Source of the DNA: JANPJV01 sp031425695
Lineage (GTDB): Bacteria; Pseudomonadota; Gammaproteobacteria; Xanthomonadales; SZUA-5
Direction of reading: 5' to 3'
NCBI GenBank assembly: GCA_031425695.1
Contig: JANPJV010000236.1
Location: 1-18,425, forward strand
Length of the DNA: 18,425 nt
Part shown: piece by piece, positions 7,052 to 14,057 of the stretch
Layout of the letters: the number at the start of each line of letters is the position of its first letter
Numbering within the stretch: the first letter of the stretch is position 1
Made by a program: the position numbers and the translations under genes
The notes under the pieces: model-generated
What the model saw: only the letters and a program-made list of their open reading frames with translations
Database searches by the model: none
What the model was told of the DNA's origin: nothing

Positions 7052-8542
7052 TCAGTGCTTGCGCATCGCAAATACCTCTTCCGGCGACAGGATCAGCCGC
7101 TTGCGACCGAACAGCGCGAAGTAGGCAATCCCGAGGCCGAACCACACCGCCACCCACATGACGCCGGTGCGGTAGAGCGGATCGGTCAGCTGGAAATACA
7201 GGGTCACGACCGCGATCAGCACGGTCAGCGCAGCACCGACCACACCCAGCGGACTTCGGTAGGGGCGCACGATATCGGGCCGATGGACGCGCAGCAGGAT
7301 GAAGGACAGCGCCTGCATGATGTAGGAGAACATTGCGCCGAAGACCGCCATGTTGAGCAGGGTTCCGCCAATCGCCGCGCCACCCGCCGCCTGGCCCAGC
7401 GAGAACCAAAGAGCGAACAGCACTGCCAGGGCGATGACGCTGCCGAGGACCATCGCCAAGTGCGGTGTCTTGCGCGTGCCGTGCGTGATCGACAATCCGG
7501 ACGGGAAATAGCCGGCACGGCTCAACGAATAGATCTGCCTGCCCTTGGCGAAGATGATCGTGTGGAAACTGGCGATCAGGCCGACCACCGCAACCAGCGC
7601 GAGCGCCTTGGCGATCGGGATGCCCAGCCAGACGCTATCCGCGCCGTAGATCGCCTTGAAGCCATCGAGCAGAGGTTCGGTCGATTTGCCGAGCGCGTGC
7701 GAGCCGATGCCGATCACCGCGGGATTGAGCCACAAGATCATGAACGCTGACACCATCAGCGTGAATATCCCGGCGAGAATTCCAGTAGGCATGTCGCGCG
7801 TTGGGTCCACCGACTCCTCGGCCGCGAGCGGCAGTTGCTCGATGGCCAGAAACAGCCAGACCGCGAACGGAAGACAGGCGAGCACGCCCTGCCAGCCATT
7901 CGGCAGGAAGGGTCCGTTGCCTTGCTCGATCAAGCTCCCGCCGGGCCCGACATTCATCGCCCAGCGGTCGAAATCGATGTTCGGCAGGGCGCTGATCCAG
8001 AACACCACCAGGCACGCGAGCGCGAGCAGCGTTACCGCCAGCGTGACCCGAAAAGAAAGCTCGACACCCAGGATGTTCAGGCCGACGAAGACCAGATAGA
8101 ACCCTACCCACCACACTGGCGCCATCTCTGGCGGCGTCCCGAAAATGGGCCCGACGTAGCTGCCGATGAAAAACACGATCACGGCCGGCGTCAGTACGTA
8201 TTCGACGTTTTCGGCGAGCCCGGTCAGGAAGCCGCCCCAAGGGCCCATTGCAGTGCGCGCGAACGAATAGGCACCACCCGTGTGCGGCAATGCCGGAGAC
8301 ATTTCCGCCAACGAGAAGGTCAATCCCAGGTACATCACGGCGATGATGACGGTCGCCAGGAACAGGCTCCCCCAACCATTCGCGAGCCCCAGGTTCCAGC
8401 CCGAAAAATGGCCTGAAATGACCGCGCCGACTCCGAGTGCCCACAACGACCAGACGCCGGCGTAGCGGCGCAGTCCGCGCTTGTCGAAATAGGCGGCGTC
8501 GACCGGCAGGTAGCGCGTACGAACTTCGGGCAACGGCGACAT
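7052..8542 (-). CDS. eat: Eat-type ethanolamine permease (APC superfamily)
   Basis: Inner-membrane amino acid/amine permease of 496 residues with about 12 hydrophobic segments. The sequence closely follows the ethanolamine permease pattern as I recall it: LGVGAVISGHFSGWNLGLANG near the N-terminus, then EMSPALPHTGGAYSFARTAMGPWGGF, TGLAENVEYVLTPAVIV, AIEQLPLAAEESVDPTRDMP and LIASFHTIIFAKGRQIYSLSRAGYFP. These runs are distinctive for Eat within the APC superfamily. The ATG at 8542 is preceded by a strong GAGGGGG ribosome site and gives the family N-terminus; the reading frame continues upstream but that part overlaps the amidohydrolase gene. The gap to that gene is 13 bp and to the GS-like gene 7 bp, so all belong to one operon. 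Substrate from family resemblance, not tested. Confidence 0.92.
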   Translation of the reverse strand: MSPLPEVRTRYLPVDAAYFDKRGLRRYAGVWSLWALGVGAVISGHFSGWNLGLANGWGSLFLATVIIAVMYLGLTFSLAEMSPALPHTGGAYSFARTAMGPWGGFLTGLAENVEYVLTPAVIVFFIGSYVGPIFGTPPEMAPVWWVGFYLVFVGLNILGVELSFRVTLAVTLLALACLVVFWISALPNIDFDRWAMNVGPGGSLIEQGNGPFLPNGWQGVLACLPFAVWLFLAIEQLPLAAEESVDPTRDMPTGILAGIFTLMVSAFMILWLNPAVIGIGSHALGKSTEPLLDGFKAIYGADSVWLGIPIAKALALVAVVGLIASFHTIIFAKGRQIYSLSRAGYFPSGLSITHGTRKTPHLAMVLGSVIALAVLFALWFSLGQAAGGAAIGGTLLNMAVFGAMFSYIMQALSFILLRVHRPDIVRPYRSPLGVVGAALTVLIAVVTLYFQLTDPLYRTGVMWVAVWFGLGIAYFALFGRKRLILSPEEVFAMRKH

Positions 8543-8555
8543 GCGGACCCCCTCG

Positions 8556-9371
8556 TTAAGAAACGTTGTCGATGGATGCAACTGAAGCAACTGAACTGGC
8601 TGAGCCCAGCAATTCGTCGAGCGCGGGGCGCAAGGCGGCCACCAGGCGCTCGGTCCACACCGCCCGCCCCGACGCCTGCTCGATCTGGTCATTGCGAATC
8701 TCGAGCAGCGTGCTCGCCAGTCCGCGCGCGTCGCCGTGCCGGTCCAGCGTGTGGTAGACGCCGTCCGTAGCCGCATACGGCTGGTTGTCGCCGACCACGA
8801 GCTCCCGCTCCTGGCGCAGACGCGTGAGCAATGGCTCGGCCAGGCGCCGGTCATTTCCCGAAACCACGCCCGCGTGCCACGGCCGCGCCGCGCTGAGGTA
8901 GCTCGGTGTGAATGAGTGCACCGACAACAGCGCGGTCGGAATACCGACCCGCTGACGCTGGTCAAGAACTCGTCCGATCTCGCGATGAAAGGGTTCGTAC
9001 AGCCATTGGCGCCGATGCGCTCGCTCGTCGGGCGAGATACCGACATTCCCGGGAATGGGCGTGTCTTCGCTGACCTCGACGATCGAATCGGCAGCCATGG
9101 GATCGCGGTTCAGATCGAGCAGCAGGCGCGAGTGCGTCGCGTAGATCAGCGTCGCATCAAGCCGCGCGGACAGGTGCTGCGCGAGCACCAGCGCGCCGAT
9201 ATCCCAGGCGATGTGCCGGCGCAGATCCGCTCGCGCAAGACCGAGACGCGCATATTCAGCGGGGATGTAGTTGCTGGCATGCTCGCAGATCAGGACCAAC
9301 CCGCTCGAGCCGTGCCGATTCAGGACCGCGACCAGGCTTCCGGCTTTGCCATTTTGCGAATCGGATGGCAT
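8556..9371 (-). CDS. N-formylglutamate amidohydrolase-family protein
   Basis: Zinc amidohydrolase of the FGase/HutG family, 271 residues. Visible family blocks: CEHASNYIP (29-37), a middle DLNRDP segment, SVHSFTP, DNQPY and LLEIRNDQI towards the C-terminus, holding the His/Glu residues expected to bind metal. It is the first gene of the operon, with GGAG about 10 nt before the ATG. Family members release formate from N-formylglutamate, but no hut genes are nearby. Here it may hydrolyse gamma-glutamylglycine to glutamate and glycine as the final step of ethanolamine use; that would be a gamma-amide rather than an alpha-N-formyl bond, so the assignment is an inference. The last residues (SSVASVASIDNVS) look like a low-complexity tail. 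Confidence 0.87.
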   Translation of the reverse strand: MPSDSQNGKAGSLVAVLNRHGSSGLVLICEHASNYIPAEYARLGLARADLRRHIAWDIGALVLAQHLSARLDATLIYATHSRLLLDLNRDPMAADSIVEVSEDTPIPGNVGISPDERAHRRQWLYEPFHREIGRVLDQRQRVGIPTALLSVHSFTPSYLSAARPWHAGVVSGNDRRLAEPLLTRLRQERELVVGDNQPYAATDGVYHTLDRHGDARGLASTLLEIRNDQIEQASGRAVWTERLVAALRPALDELLGSASSVASVASIDNVS

Positions 9372-9382
9372 TACCGGCAGTC

Positions 9383-9457
9383 TCCGTAACGGAAATTACA
9401 GCGGGGCTGCGAAAACGACACCCTGGAAAAAATCGTACAAATCTCCCGCGCTGTCAA
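9383..9457. promoter_or_regulatory. Divergent control region between the ethanolamine-type operon and its regulator
   Basis: The 98-bp gap separates two divergent genes. On the minus strand a perfect -35 TTGACA (9457-9452) faces the operon; candidate -10 sequences, GATTTT (9434-9429) at 17-bp spacing and TACGAT (9437-9432) at 14-bp spacing, are weak. TCCGTAACGGA at 9383-9393 is an 11-bp palindrome overlapping the operon's ribosome site, and within it TGTAA...TTACG (minus strand) recalls the paired half-sites of RpiR-family operators, though the spacing differs from the HexR consensus. It is a plausible operator for the divergent regulator; this is inference. Confidence 0.45.
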
Positions 9458-9469
9458 CAAGGACGAATC

Positions 9470-10318
9470 ATGGCGCAGACCATCGTTGAACGGCTTCGCG
9501 AAGGGCTCGCCGCGCTACCGCTGACAGAGCGTCGCGTAGCCCACAAGTTGCTCGCCGACTATCCGATCGCCGGCCTGCAGAGCGCAAGCGATCTCGCACG
9601 CGCCACCGGCGTGAGCGCTCCGACCGTACTGCGCCTGGTCACGCGCCTGGGGTTCGGCGCGTACCCGGATTTTCAACGGCGGCTGCGCGAAGAGCTGACT
9701 GCGCAGCTGAGCTCGCCGCTGGCGAAGGAGGCGGGGGCGACACCGGACCAGGCCTCTCGCAGCACCGATGGCTACATCGAGCACTTCGCGAGGGCGGTGA
9801 CGGAGAATCTGGCCGAGACCTTCGCCAACCTGGCCAGCGCGGAGATCGAGCAAGTCGTCGCGCTGCTCGCTGATCGACGCCAGCGCGTGCACCTCGTCGG
9901 TGGTCGCTTCACCGACTCCCTTGCATGTTACCTGTCTGTGCAGATGCGCCTGCTGCGCCCCGGCGTGCACCACCTGGCGCACCAGGAAGCGAACTGGCAC
10001 GATCAACTGCTCGATATCGGCCGCCGCGATGTGCTGCTGATCTACGACATTCGTCGCTATCAGCCGAGCTTGTTCAAGCTTGCCGATGCAGCCGTGCGCC
10101 GCGGTGCGTGTGTGCTGCTGATAACCGATCAATGGCTTTCGCCGATCGCCCGCGTCGCCCGCCATGTGCTGCCCGCGCGCGTGGCCGTGCCCTCGATCTG
10201 GGATTCCAATGCGGCATTGATGGCGATCAGTGAAGTGCTGCTCGCCGGCATCACCCAGCACGATCGGGAATTCACCCACGGCCGCATTCGCGACCTCGAG
10301 CGCTTGCGCGAGGAGTGA
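9470..10318 (+). CDS. RpiR/MurR-family transcriptional regulator
   Basis: A 282-residue regulator. The N-terminal HTH_6 domain covers about residues 1-75 (TERRVAHKLLADYP, then the recognition-helix region VSAPTVLRLVTRLGFGAYPDFQRRLREEL). The C-terminal half is a SIS domain (about 115-255; VHLVGGRFTDSLACYLSVQ, DVLLIYDIRRY, ACVLLITDQWLSPIA) that in this family binds phosphosugars or other small ligands. ATG at 9470 is preceded by AAGGACGA, a good ribosome site; the frame stays open upstream but without one. It is divergent from the amidohydrolase-permease operon, the usual arrangement for a local regulator, and so probably senses ethanolamine or a pathway intermediate. Its stop codon lies inside the first copy of a tandem repeat. 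Confidence 0.92.
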   Translation: MAQTIVERLREGLAALPLTERRVAHKLLADYPIAGLQSASDLARATGVSAPTVLRLVTRLGFGAYPDFQRRLREELTAQLSSPLAKEAGATPDQASRSTDGYIEHFARAVTENLAETFANLASAEIEQVVALLADRRQRVHLVGGRFTDSLACYLSVQMRLLRPGVHHLAHQEANWHDQLLDIGRRDVLLIYDIRRYQPSLFKLADAAVRRGACVLLITDQWLSPIARVARHVLPARVAVPSIWDSNAALMAISEVLLAGITQHDREFTHGRIRDLERLREE

Positions 10319-10460
10319 GGGCCGATTGCTTAGCGCGGCACCGCCGCGCATCGGCCCGAACGCCAAGCGGCCGCTTGGCCGGAATGAGGGCCGATTGCTC
10401 AGCGCGGCACCGCTGCGCATCGGCCCGAACGCCAAGCGGCGGTGCCGCTTGGCCGGAATG
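10316..10460. repeat. Two tandem copies of a palindrome-rich repeat (69-bp period)
   Basis: Copy 1 starts at 10316 and copy 2 at 10385, nearly identical. Each starts TGAGGGCCGATTGCT and contains a long hairpin, GGGCCGAT...ATCGGCCC, enclosing GCGCGGC/GCCGCGC (with one mismatch in copy 2), followed by the palindrome GCCAAGCGG/CCGCTTGGC. Copy 2 has six extra bases in the middle of that last palindrome, giving GCCAAGCGGC-GGT-GCCGCTTGGC, which extends the stem symmetrically. The first repeat starts on the regulator's stop codon and the second ends on the start codon of the dioxygenase gene, so the array fills the gap. It could act as a transcript-end structure between the two genes. Confidence 0.85.
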
Positions 10461-11174
10461 ACATTGCAATCCTTCCCGGCCAGGGCCCGCGAGGATTGGC
10501 GTGCGGCGCTTGCGCGCAGCGGGATGGTTCGGCTCACCGGTGTCTCGCTCGACGCGGACAACCGCAGCCTGCGTGCCATTGGCGCGCTCCTGGGCCACGC
10601 GTCCACGCGTGCCCTGCCCTGGCGCGCAGGGCTGGTCGAACCTGGATACGTCAGTCGCGTCGAAGCCTTGCCGGTGGCACCGCTCGATCAGTTCGGCAAG
10701 CCGCTCAAGTCGGCGGCGGCGGATGACTTTGCCTTGCACAGCGACGAGAGCTTTTGTGCGCAACCCGCGCGCTTCGTACTGCTGCATTGCTGGCGAGCGG
10801 ATCCGGCAGGCGGCGGGACGAGCCTGCTGCTGACACGCGAGCAGATTCTCGCCGCAGCCGATGGACCCACGCGGGAAGCGCTCGCCTCAATCGCGTTGCC
10901 TTACCCGGTCGGTAATTTCCCGGTCCTCGCCCCGGGTGGCCTACGTTTCAACGCAGCCGAGATCGACGGCGAAACGCGAGCACGCGGACGTTCGGCGAGC
11001 GCATCCGAAAGCCGCTGGGTACGCGAGTTCGAAGCACTGTTCGCGCGCCTTGCCAGTCAATGTCGGCTCGCCAGCAGCGACTTGCTGGTCATCGACAACC
11101 ACCGCGTGCTGCATGGCCGTACGGCATTTGCGCGCGGCTCGTCGCGGCTGTTGAAACGACTGCGCATTCTTTGA
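10458..11174 (+). CDS. TauD/TfdA-family Fe(II)/2-oxoglutarate dioxygenase
   Basis: A 238-residue protein of the TauD fold. The iron facial triad is readable: His94 and Asp96 in LHSDESF, and the distal His219 in DNHRVLHGR; arginines at 230-236 near the C-terminus supply the 2-oxoglutarate salt bridge. It is somewhat short for the family (often 270-300). ATG at 10458 lies at the end of the second tandem repeat with only a weak ribosome site (GGCCGGA); the frame is open upstream through both repeats, so an upstream start is possible but would encode the repeat. It lies downstream of the regulator in the same direction and could be cotranscribed. Substrate unknown: sulfonates, trimethyl-amines and amino acids are all used by the family. 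Confidence 0.87.
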   Translation: MTLQSFPARAREDWRAALARSGMVRLTGVSLDADNRSLRAIGALLGHASTRALPWRAGLVEPGYVSRVEALPVAPLDQFGKPLKSAAADDFALHSDESFCAQPARFVLLHCWRADPAGGGTSLLLTREQILAAADGPTREALASIALPYPVGNFPVLAPGGLRFNAAEIDGETRARGRSASASESRWVREFEALFARLASQCRLASSDLLVIDNHRVLHGRTAFARGSSRLLKRLRIL

Positions 11175-11213
11175 AGGTGTCGTCGTAGGCGATGCAAGCA
11201 ATCGCGCGCGCTG

Positions 11214-12008
11214 TCAGACCGCAATCGGCGCCTTGATTGCTGCATGCGGCTGATAGCCGATCAGCTCGAAGTCCTCGAAGCGGAAATCATCGATTGCGAG
11301 CGGATTGCCGCGCAGATGCATGGTCGGCAGCTCACGCGGCTCCCGCGTCAGCTGCTCGCGGGCCTGTTCCAGGTGATTGGAATAAAGATGCGCGTCGCCG
11401 AGCGTGATCACCAGCTCGCCCAGATCGAGCTTGCAGACGCGCGCGACCATCATCGCCAGCAGCGCATAGGACGCGATATTGAACGGCAAGCCGAGAAAGA
11501 CATCGGCACTGCGCTGGTAGAGCTGGCAGGACAGCTGGCCACGGGCAACGTAGAACTGGAACAGCGCGTGACACGGGGCGAGCGCCATGCGCGGCACGTC
11601 GGCCGGATTCCACGCGCTCACGATCAATCGCCGCGAATCCGGGTTGGAGCGAATCTGCGCAATCACCTCCGCCAGCTGGTCGATGACGCGCCCATCCGGT
11701 CCTTCCCAGGCGCGCCACTGTTTGCCATAGACAGGGCCGAGATTGCCGTCCGCATCGGCCCATTCGTCCCAGATGCTGACACCGTTCTCGCGCAGGTAGC
11801 CGATGTTGGTTTCGCCGCGAATGAACCACAGCAGCTCATGGATGATCGAGCGCAGGTGCACTTTCTTGGTGGTGACCAGCGGGAAGCCCGCAGCCAGGTC
11901 GAAGCGCATCTGCCAGCCGAATAGCGAACGCGTGCCAACTCCGGTTCGATCGTGTTTTTCGACGCCGCGCTCGAGCAGCTCGCGCAGCAGGTTCAGATAG
12001 TTCTGCAT
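11214..12008 (-). CDS. thyA: Thymidylate synthase
   Basis: Converts dUMP and methylene-tetrahydrofolate to dTMP. At 264 residues it has the same length as the E. coli enzyme, and the catalytic Cys146 in LAPCHALFQFYV falls at the same position. Other conserved blocks: RTGVGTRSLFG (21-31), the WDEWA region with GPVYGKQWR (91-99), DSRRLIVSAWNP (124-135), SADVFLGLPFNIASYA and HLYSNHLEQ. It follows lgt by 14 bp, an order conserved in many gammaproteobacteria, and is probably translationally coupled to it: the lgt stop and the thyA ribosome site lie in one short hairpin (12009-12025). Confidence 0.98.
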   Translation of the reverse strand: MQNYLNLLRELLERGVEKHDRTGVGTRSLFGWQMRFDLAAGFPLVTTKKVHLRSIIHELLWFIRGETNIGYLRENGVSIWDEWADADGNLGPVYGKQWRAWEGPDGRVIDQLAEVIAQIRSNPDSRRLIVSAWNPADVPRMALAPCHALFQFYVARGQLSCQLYQRSADVFLGLPFNIASYALLAMMVARVCKLDLGELVITLGDAHLYSNHLEQAREQLTREPRELPTMHLRGNPLAIDDFRFEDFELIGYQPHAAIKAPIAV

Positions 12009-12025
12009 TGATCAGTCCCTGATCA
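12009..12025 (-). promoter_or_regulatory. Hairpin at the lgt-thyA junction covering the thyA ribosome site
   Basis: TGATCAGTCCCTGATCA is an inverted repeat with 7-bp arms (12009-12015 and 12019-12025) and a 3-base loop. On the minus strand it starts with the lgt stop codon and ends immediately before the thyA ATG; the only purine-rich ribosome site (AGGGA) sits in the loop. A ribosome finishing lgt would open the stem. Confidence 0.6.
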
Positions 12026-12889
12026 GGACGCGGCCACGGGCGGTGTCTGCGCGCGCGCCCGTGAGTGCGCGTAGAGCATCAGCGCGACGCCGAACAACAC
12101 CATCGGCAGCGACAGCACCTGCCCCATGGTCAGCCAGCCCCAGGCCAGGTAGCCGAGATGCGCATCCGGTTCGCGCACCAGCTCGATCGCGATGCGCCCG
12201 ACACCGTAGACGATCAGGAACAGGCCGGATACCGCCATCAACGGACGCGGTCGTCGCGAGTACAGCCACACCAGCGCGAACAGCACGATGCCTTCCCAGA
12301 AAGCCTGGTAGAGCTGCGAAGGGTGGCGCGCCTGGTCGAGCAACTGCCCCTGGGCGACCAGCGCCTGGATCTGCGCAACGCTGTATTGGGTGTCGAGCGC
12401 GTTTGGGAAGATTACGCCCCAGGGCACGCGGGTCGTGTGTCCCCAGAGCTCTCCGCCGACGAAATTGCCTACCCGGCCAAGTCCCAGCCCGATCGGAATC
12501 AGCGGCGCAATGAAGTCGAACATCGCAAACACGGCACGACCGGACTTGCGTGCGTACCAGGCGATCGCAATGAGCACGCCGAGGAGCCCGCCGTGGAAGC
12601 TCATGCCGCCTTCCCAGAGGCGGAACAACATCAGTGGATCGCTCAGGAAATCGCCGAAGTGGTAGAACAGCACCGAGCCGACGCGGCCGCCGACGATGAC
12701 TCCGATCATTCCGTAGAAGACGATGTCTTCCACCTCGTCGGTGCGCACGCCGCGCCACGCTTCACGCGTCCTTCGCCGGGCCAGGAAGAACGCCGACAGC
12801 GCGGCGGCCAGATACATGAGGCCGTACCAGCGGATGGCCAGCGGGCCGAGCTGCAGGGCGACGGGATCGATGTCATGGATATAGGGCAT
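12023..12889 (-). CDS. lgt: Phosphatidylglycerol--prolipoprotein diacylglyceryl transferase
   Basis: Inner-membrane enzyme that transfers diacylglyceryl from phosphatidylglycerol to the lipobox cysteine of prolipoproteins. It has 288 residues (E. coli 291) and about seven membrane segments. The conserved HGGL (His99-Leu102) and the Lgt signature GRVGNFVGGELWG (138-150, with Arg139) are both present; the signature's usual second Asn is Gly here. The N-terminal PLAIRWYGLMYLAA and the C-terminal LTMGQVLSLPMVL also match the family. It is the first gene of an lgt-thyA pair. No strong promoter was found; TAGTAT (12902-12897) just before the ATG could be a -10 box but lacks a matching -35. Confidence 0.97.
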   Translation of the reverse strand: MPYIHDIDPVALQLGPLAIRWYGLMYLAAALSAFFLARRRTREAWRGVRTDEVEDIVFYGMIGVIVGGRVGSVLFYHFGDFLSDPLMLFRLWEGGMSFHGGLLGVLIAIAWYARKSGRAVFAMFDFIAPLIPIGLGLGRVGNFVGGELWGHTTRVPWGVIFPNALDTQYSVAQIQALVAQGQLLDQARHPSQLYQAFWEGIVLFALVWLYSRRPRPLMAVSGLFLIVYGVGRIAIELVREPDAHLGYLAWGWLTMGQVLSLPMVLFGVALMLYAHSRARAQTPPVAAS

Positions 12890-12986
12890 GGCACGGATAC
12901 TAACGAAGACGGCAGCGAACAGCCGTTTTGTGAACGCAACCGTTGACGCCGACCGGTCATACGCGTTCTAGTGCGAAAGCCCGTGG

Positions 12987-13054
12987 GTTCGGACCTTCGC
13001 TGCACATGGATGTGCGAGTGCCGCGAGAGCAGGACGCTCGAGAGCGGCCCGAAC
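12987..13054. repeat. Inverted-repeat cluster upstream of rlmJ
   Basis: The 189-bp gap between the divergent lgt and rlmJ genes contains an outer pair GTTCGG (12987-12992) / CCGAAC (13049-13054) enclosing a tight hairpin GCACAT-GG-ATGTGC (13002-13015) and a smaller GAGC/GCTC pair. The 13-mer GCACATGGATGTG recurs at 5555-5567 in the upstream part of the aldehyde dehydrogenase gene, so this may be a piece of another dispersed repeat family or an RNA leader structure. Confidence 0.5.
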
Positions 13055-13078
13055 GCATTTTCCCCAGGACAGCGCACC

Positions 13079-13927
13079 GTGAACTATCGACACGCCTACC
13101 ACGCAGGGAATTTTGCCGATGTGCTCAAGCACAGCGTGCTGGTTGCCCTCCTGGAAGCGCTCAAGAACAAGAGCACGCCGATCAGTTATCTCGATACGCA
13201 CGCCGGCAGTGCCCGCTATGCGCTCACCTCCGAGGAAGCCGAGAAGACCCGTGAGTTCGCGGCCGGCATCACGCCGCTGCTCGGGTTGGCCCAATTGCCG
13301 TCGGAGCTGCACGTCTATCTCAACCTGGTTCGCGCCTTCAACAGCGGCAGCCAGTTGCAAACTTATCCAGGGTCACCGTTGATCGCCGCGTCCCTGTTGC
13401 GTCCCCAAGATCGCATGATCTTCTGCGAGTTGCAGCCTGACGAAGCGCGCAAGCTCAAGGCCGAGTTTGCCGGCGATCCCCGGGTCGGCTGTCATCAGCG
13501 CGACGGTTATGAAGCCATGCGTGCGTTCTTGCCACCCAAGGAAAAGCGCGGGCTGGTGCTGGTCGACCCGCCCTATGAGGCACAGCTAGCCGAGTTCGAC
13601 GCCATTCTCGAGGCGATGCGTGAGGCGTGTCGACGCTGGCCGACTGGCCTCTATGCGATCTGGTTTCCCATCAAGCTGCGCCAGGACATCGAAATCTTCT
13701 ATCGGCGCCTGCGCGAGCTCGATTTCACCAAGGTCCTGGTCGCCGAGTTGTGCCTGCACCAACCGAATACGGCCCTGCGCCTCAACGGCTGCGGCCTGGC
13801 CCTGGTCAATCCGCCTTATCGCTTCGAGCACAGTCTGTCAGCAATGCTGCCGGTGCTGGCCAAGGCGCTAGAACAGAGCCGCTACGGGTCGTATTCGGTG
13901 CGCTGGCTGAAACAGGCGGAAAGTTGA
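13079..13927 (+). CDS. rlmJ: 23S rRNA (adenine-2030-N6)-methyltransferase
   Basis: S-adenosylmethionine-dependent methyltransferase that modifies A2030 of 23S rRNA. It has 282 residues (E. coli RlmJ 280) starting at GTG 13079, which yields the characteristic N-terminus NYRHAYHAGNFADVLKH; CAGGA lies about 10 nt upstream. The frame stays open for 36 codons further upstream but runs through the inverted-repeat cluster and lacks family similarity. Motifs include YLDTHAGSARY (37-47; SAM-binding region), YPGSPLIAASLLRPQD, and the catalytic DPPYE (163-167). It stands alone, flanked by repeats on both sides, with no operon partner visible. Confidence 0.95.
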   Translation: MNYRHAYHAGNFADVLKHSVLVALLEALKNKSTPISYLDTHAGSARYALTSEEAEKTREFAAGITPLLGLAQLPSELHVYLNLVRAFNSGSQLQTYPGSPLIAASLLRPQDRMIFCELQPDEARKLKAEFAGDPRVGCHQRDGYEAMRAFLPPKEKRGLVLVDPPYEAQLAEFDAILEAMREACRRWPTGLYAIWFPIKLRQDIEIFYRRLRELDFTKVLVAELCLHQPNTALRLNGCGLALVNPPYRFEHSLSAMLPVLAKALEQSRYGSYSVRWLKQAES

Positions 13928-13940
13928 TCGACAAGCTGTT

Positions 13941-14028
13941 GTTGGTCATGTTGACCGCACCAGCGGTCGTGTGACGATCTGCCGCGTCTAATCGGCAAAT
14001 AGCCCGCTGCGCGGGCAACATGACCTAC
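13941..14028. repeat. Palindromic dispersed repeat element, copy 2 (88 bp)
   Basis: Ends GTTGGTCATGTTG (13941-13953) and CAACATGACCTAC (14016-14028) match the copy at 2847-2954 apart from one base in the left arm. The lateral hairpins are kept in position but differ in sequence: ACCGC-ACCA-GCGGT (13954-13967) and GCCCGC-TGC-GCGGGC (14002-14016). The inner part is shorter, with a TGCCG/CGGCA stem (13980-13997) in place of the inner arms of copy 1. It fills most of the rlmJ to gamma-glutamyltransferase gap. Confidence 0.8.
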
Positions 14029-14057
14029 AAAGCCCCTCAACCGATCTGAGGTTCCTG

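Noticed and set aside
8543..9046. 168-codon N-terminal extension of the permease frame
   Set aside because: It overlaps the amidohydrolase gene in another frame; a strong ribosome site and the family N-terminus are at 8542.
9383..9398. HexR-type operator
   Set aside because: Half-sites resemble TGTAA/TTACA but the spacing is one base off and one arm has a mismatch, so only a generic candidate operator is claimed.
2847..14028. Composite transposon or island bounded by the two palindromic elements
   Set aside because: The intervening DNA contains housekeeping lgt, thyA and rlmJ, no transposase or integrase is seen, and target-site duplications are not evident.
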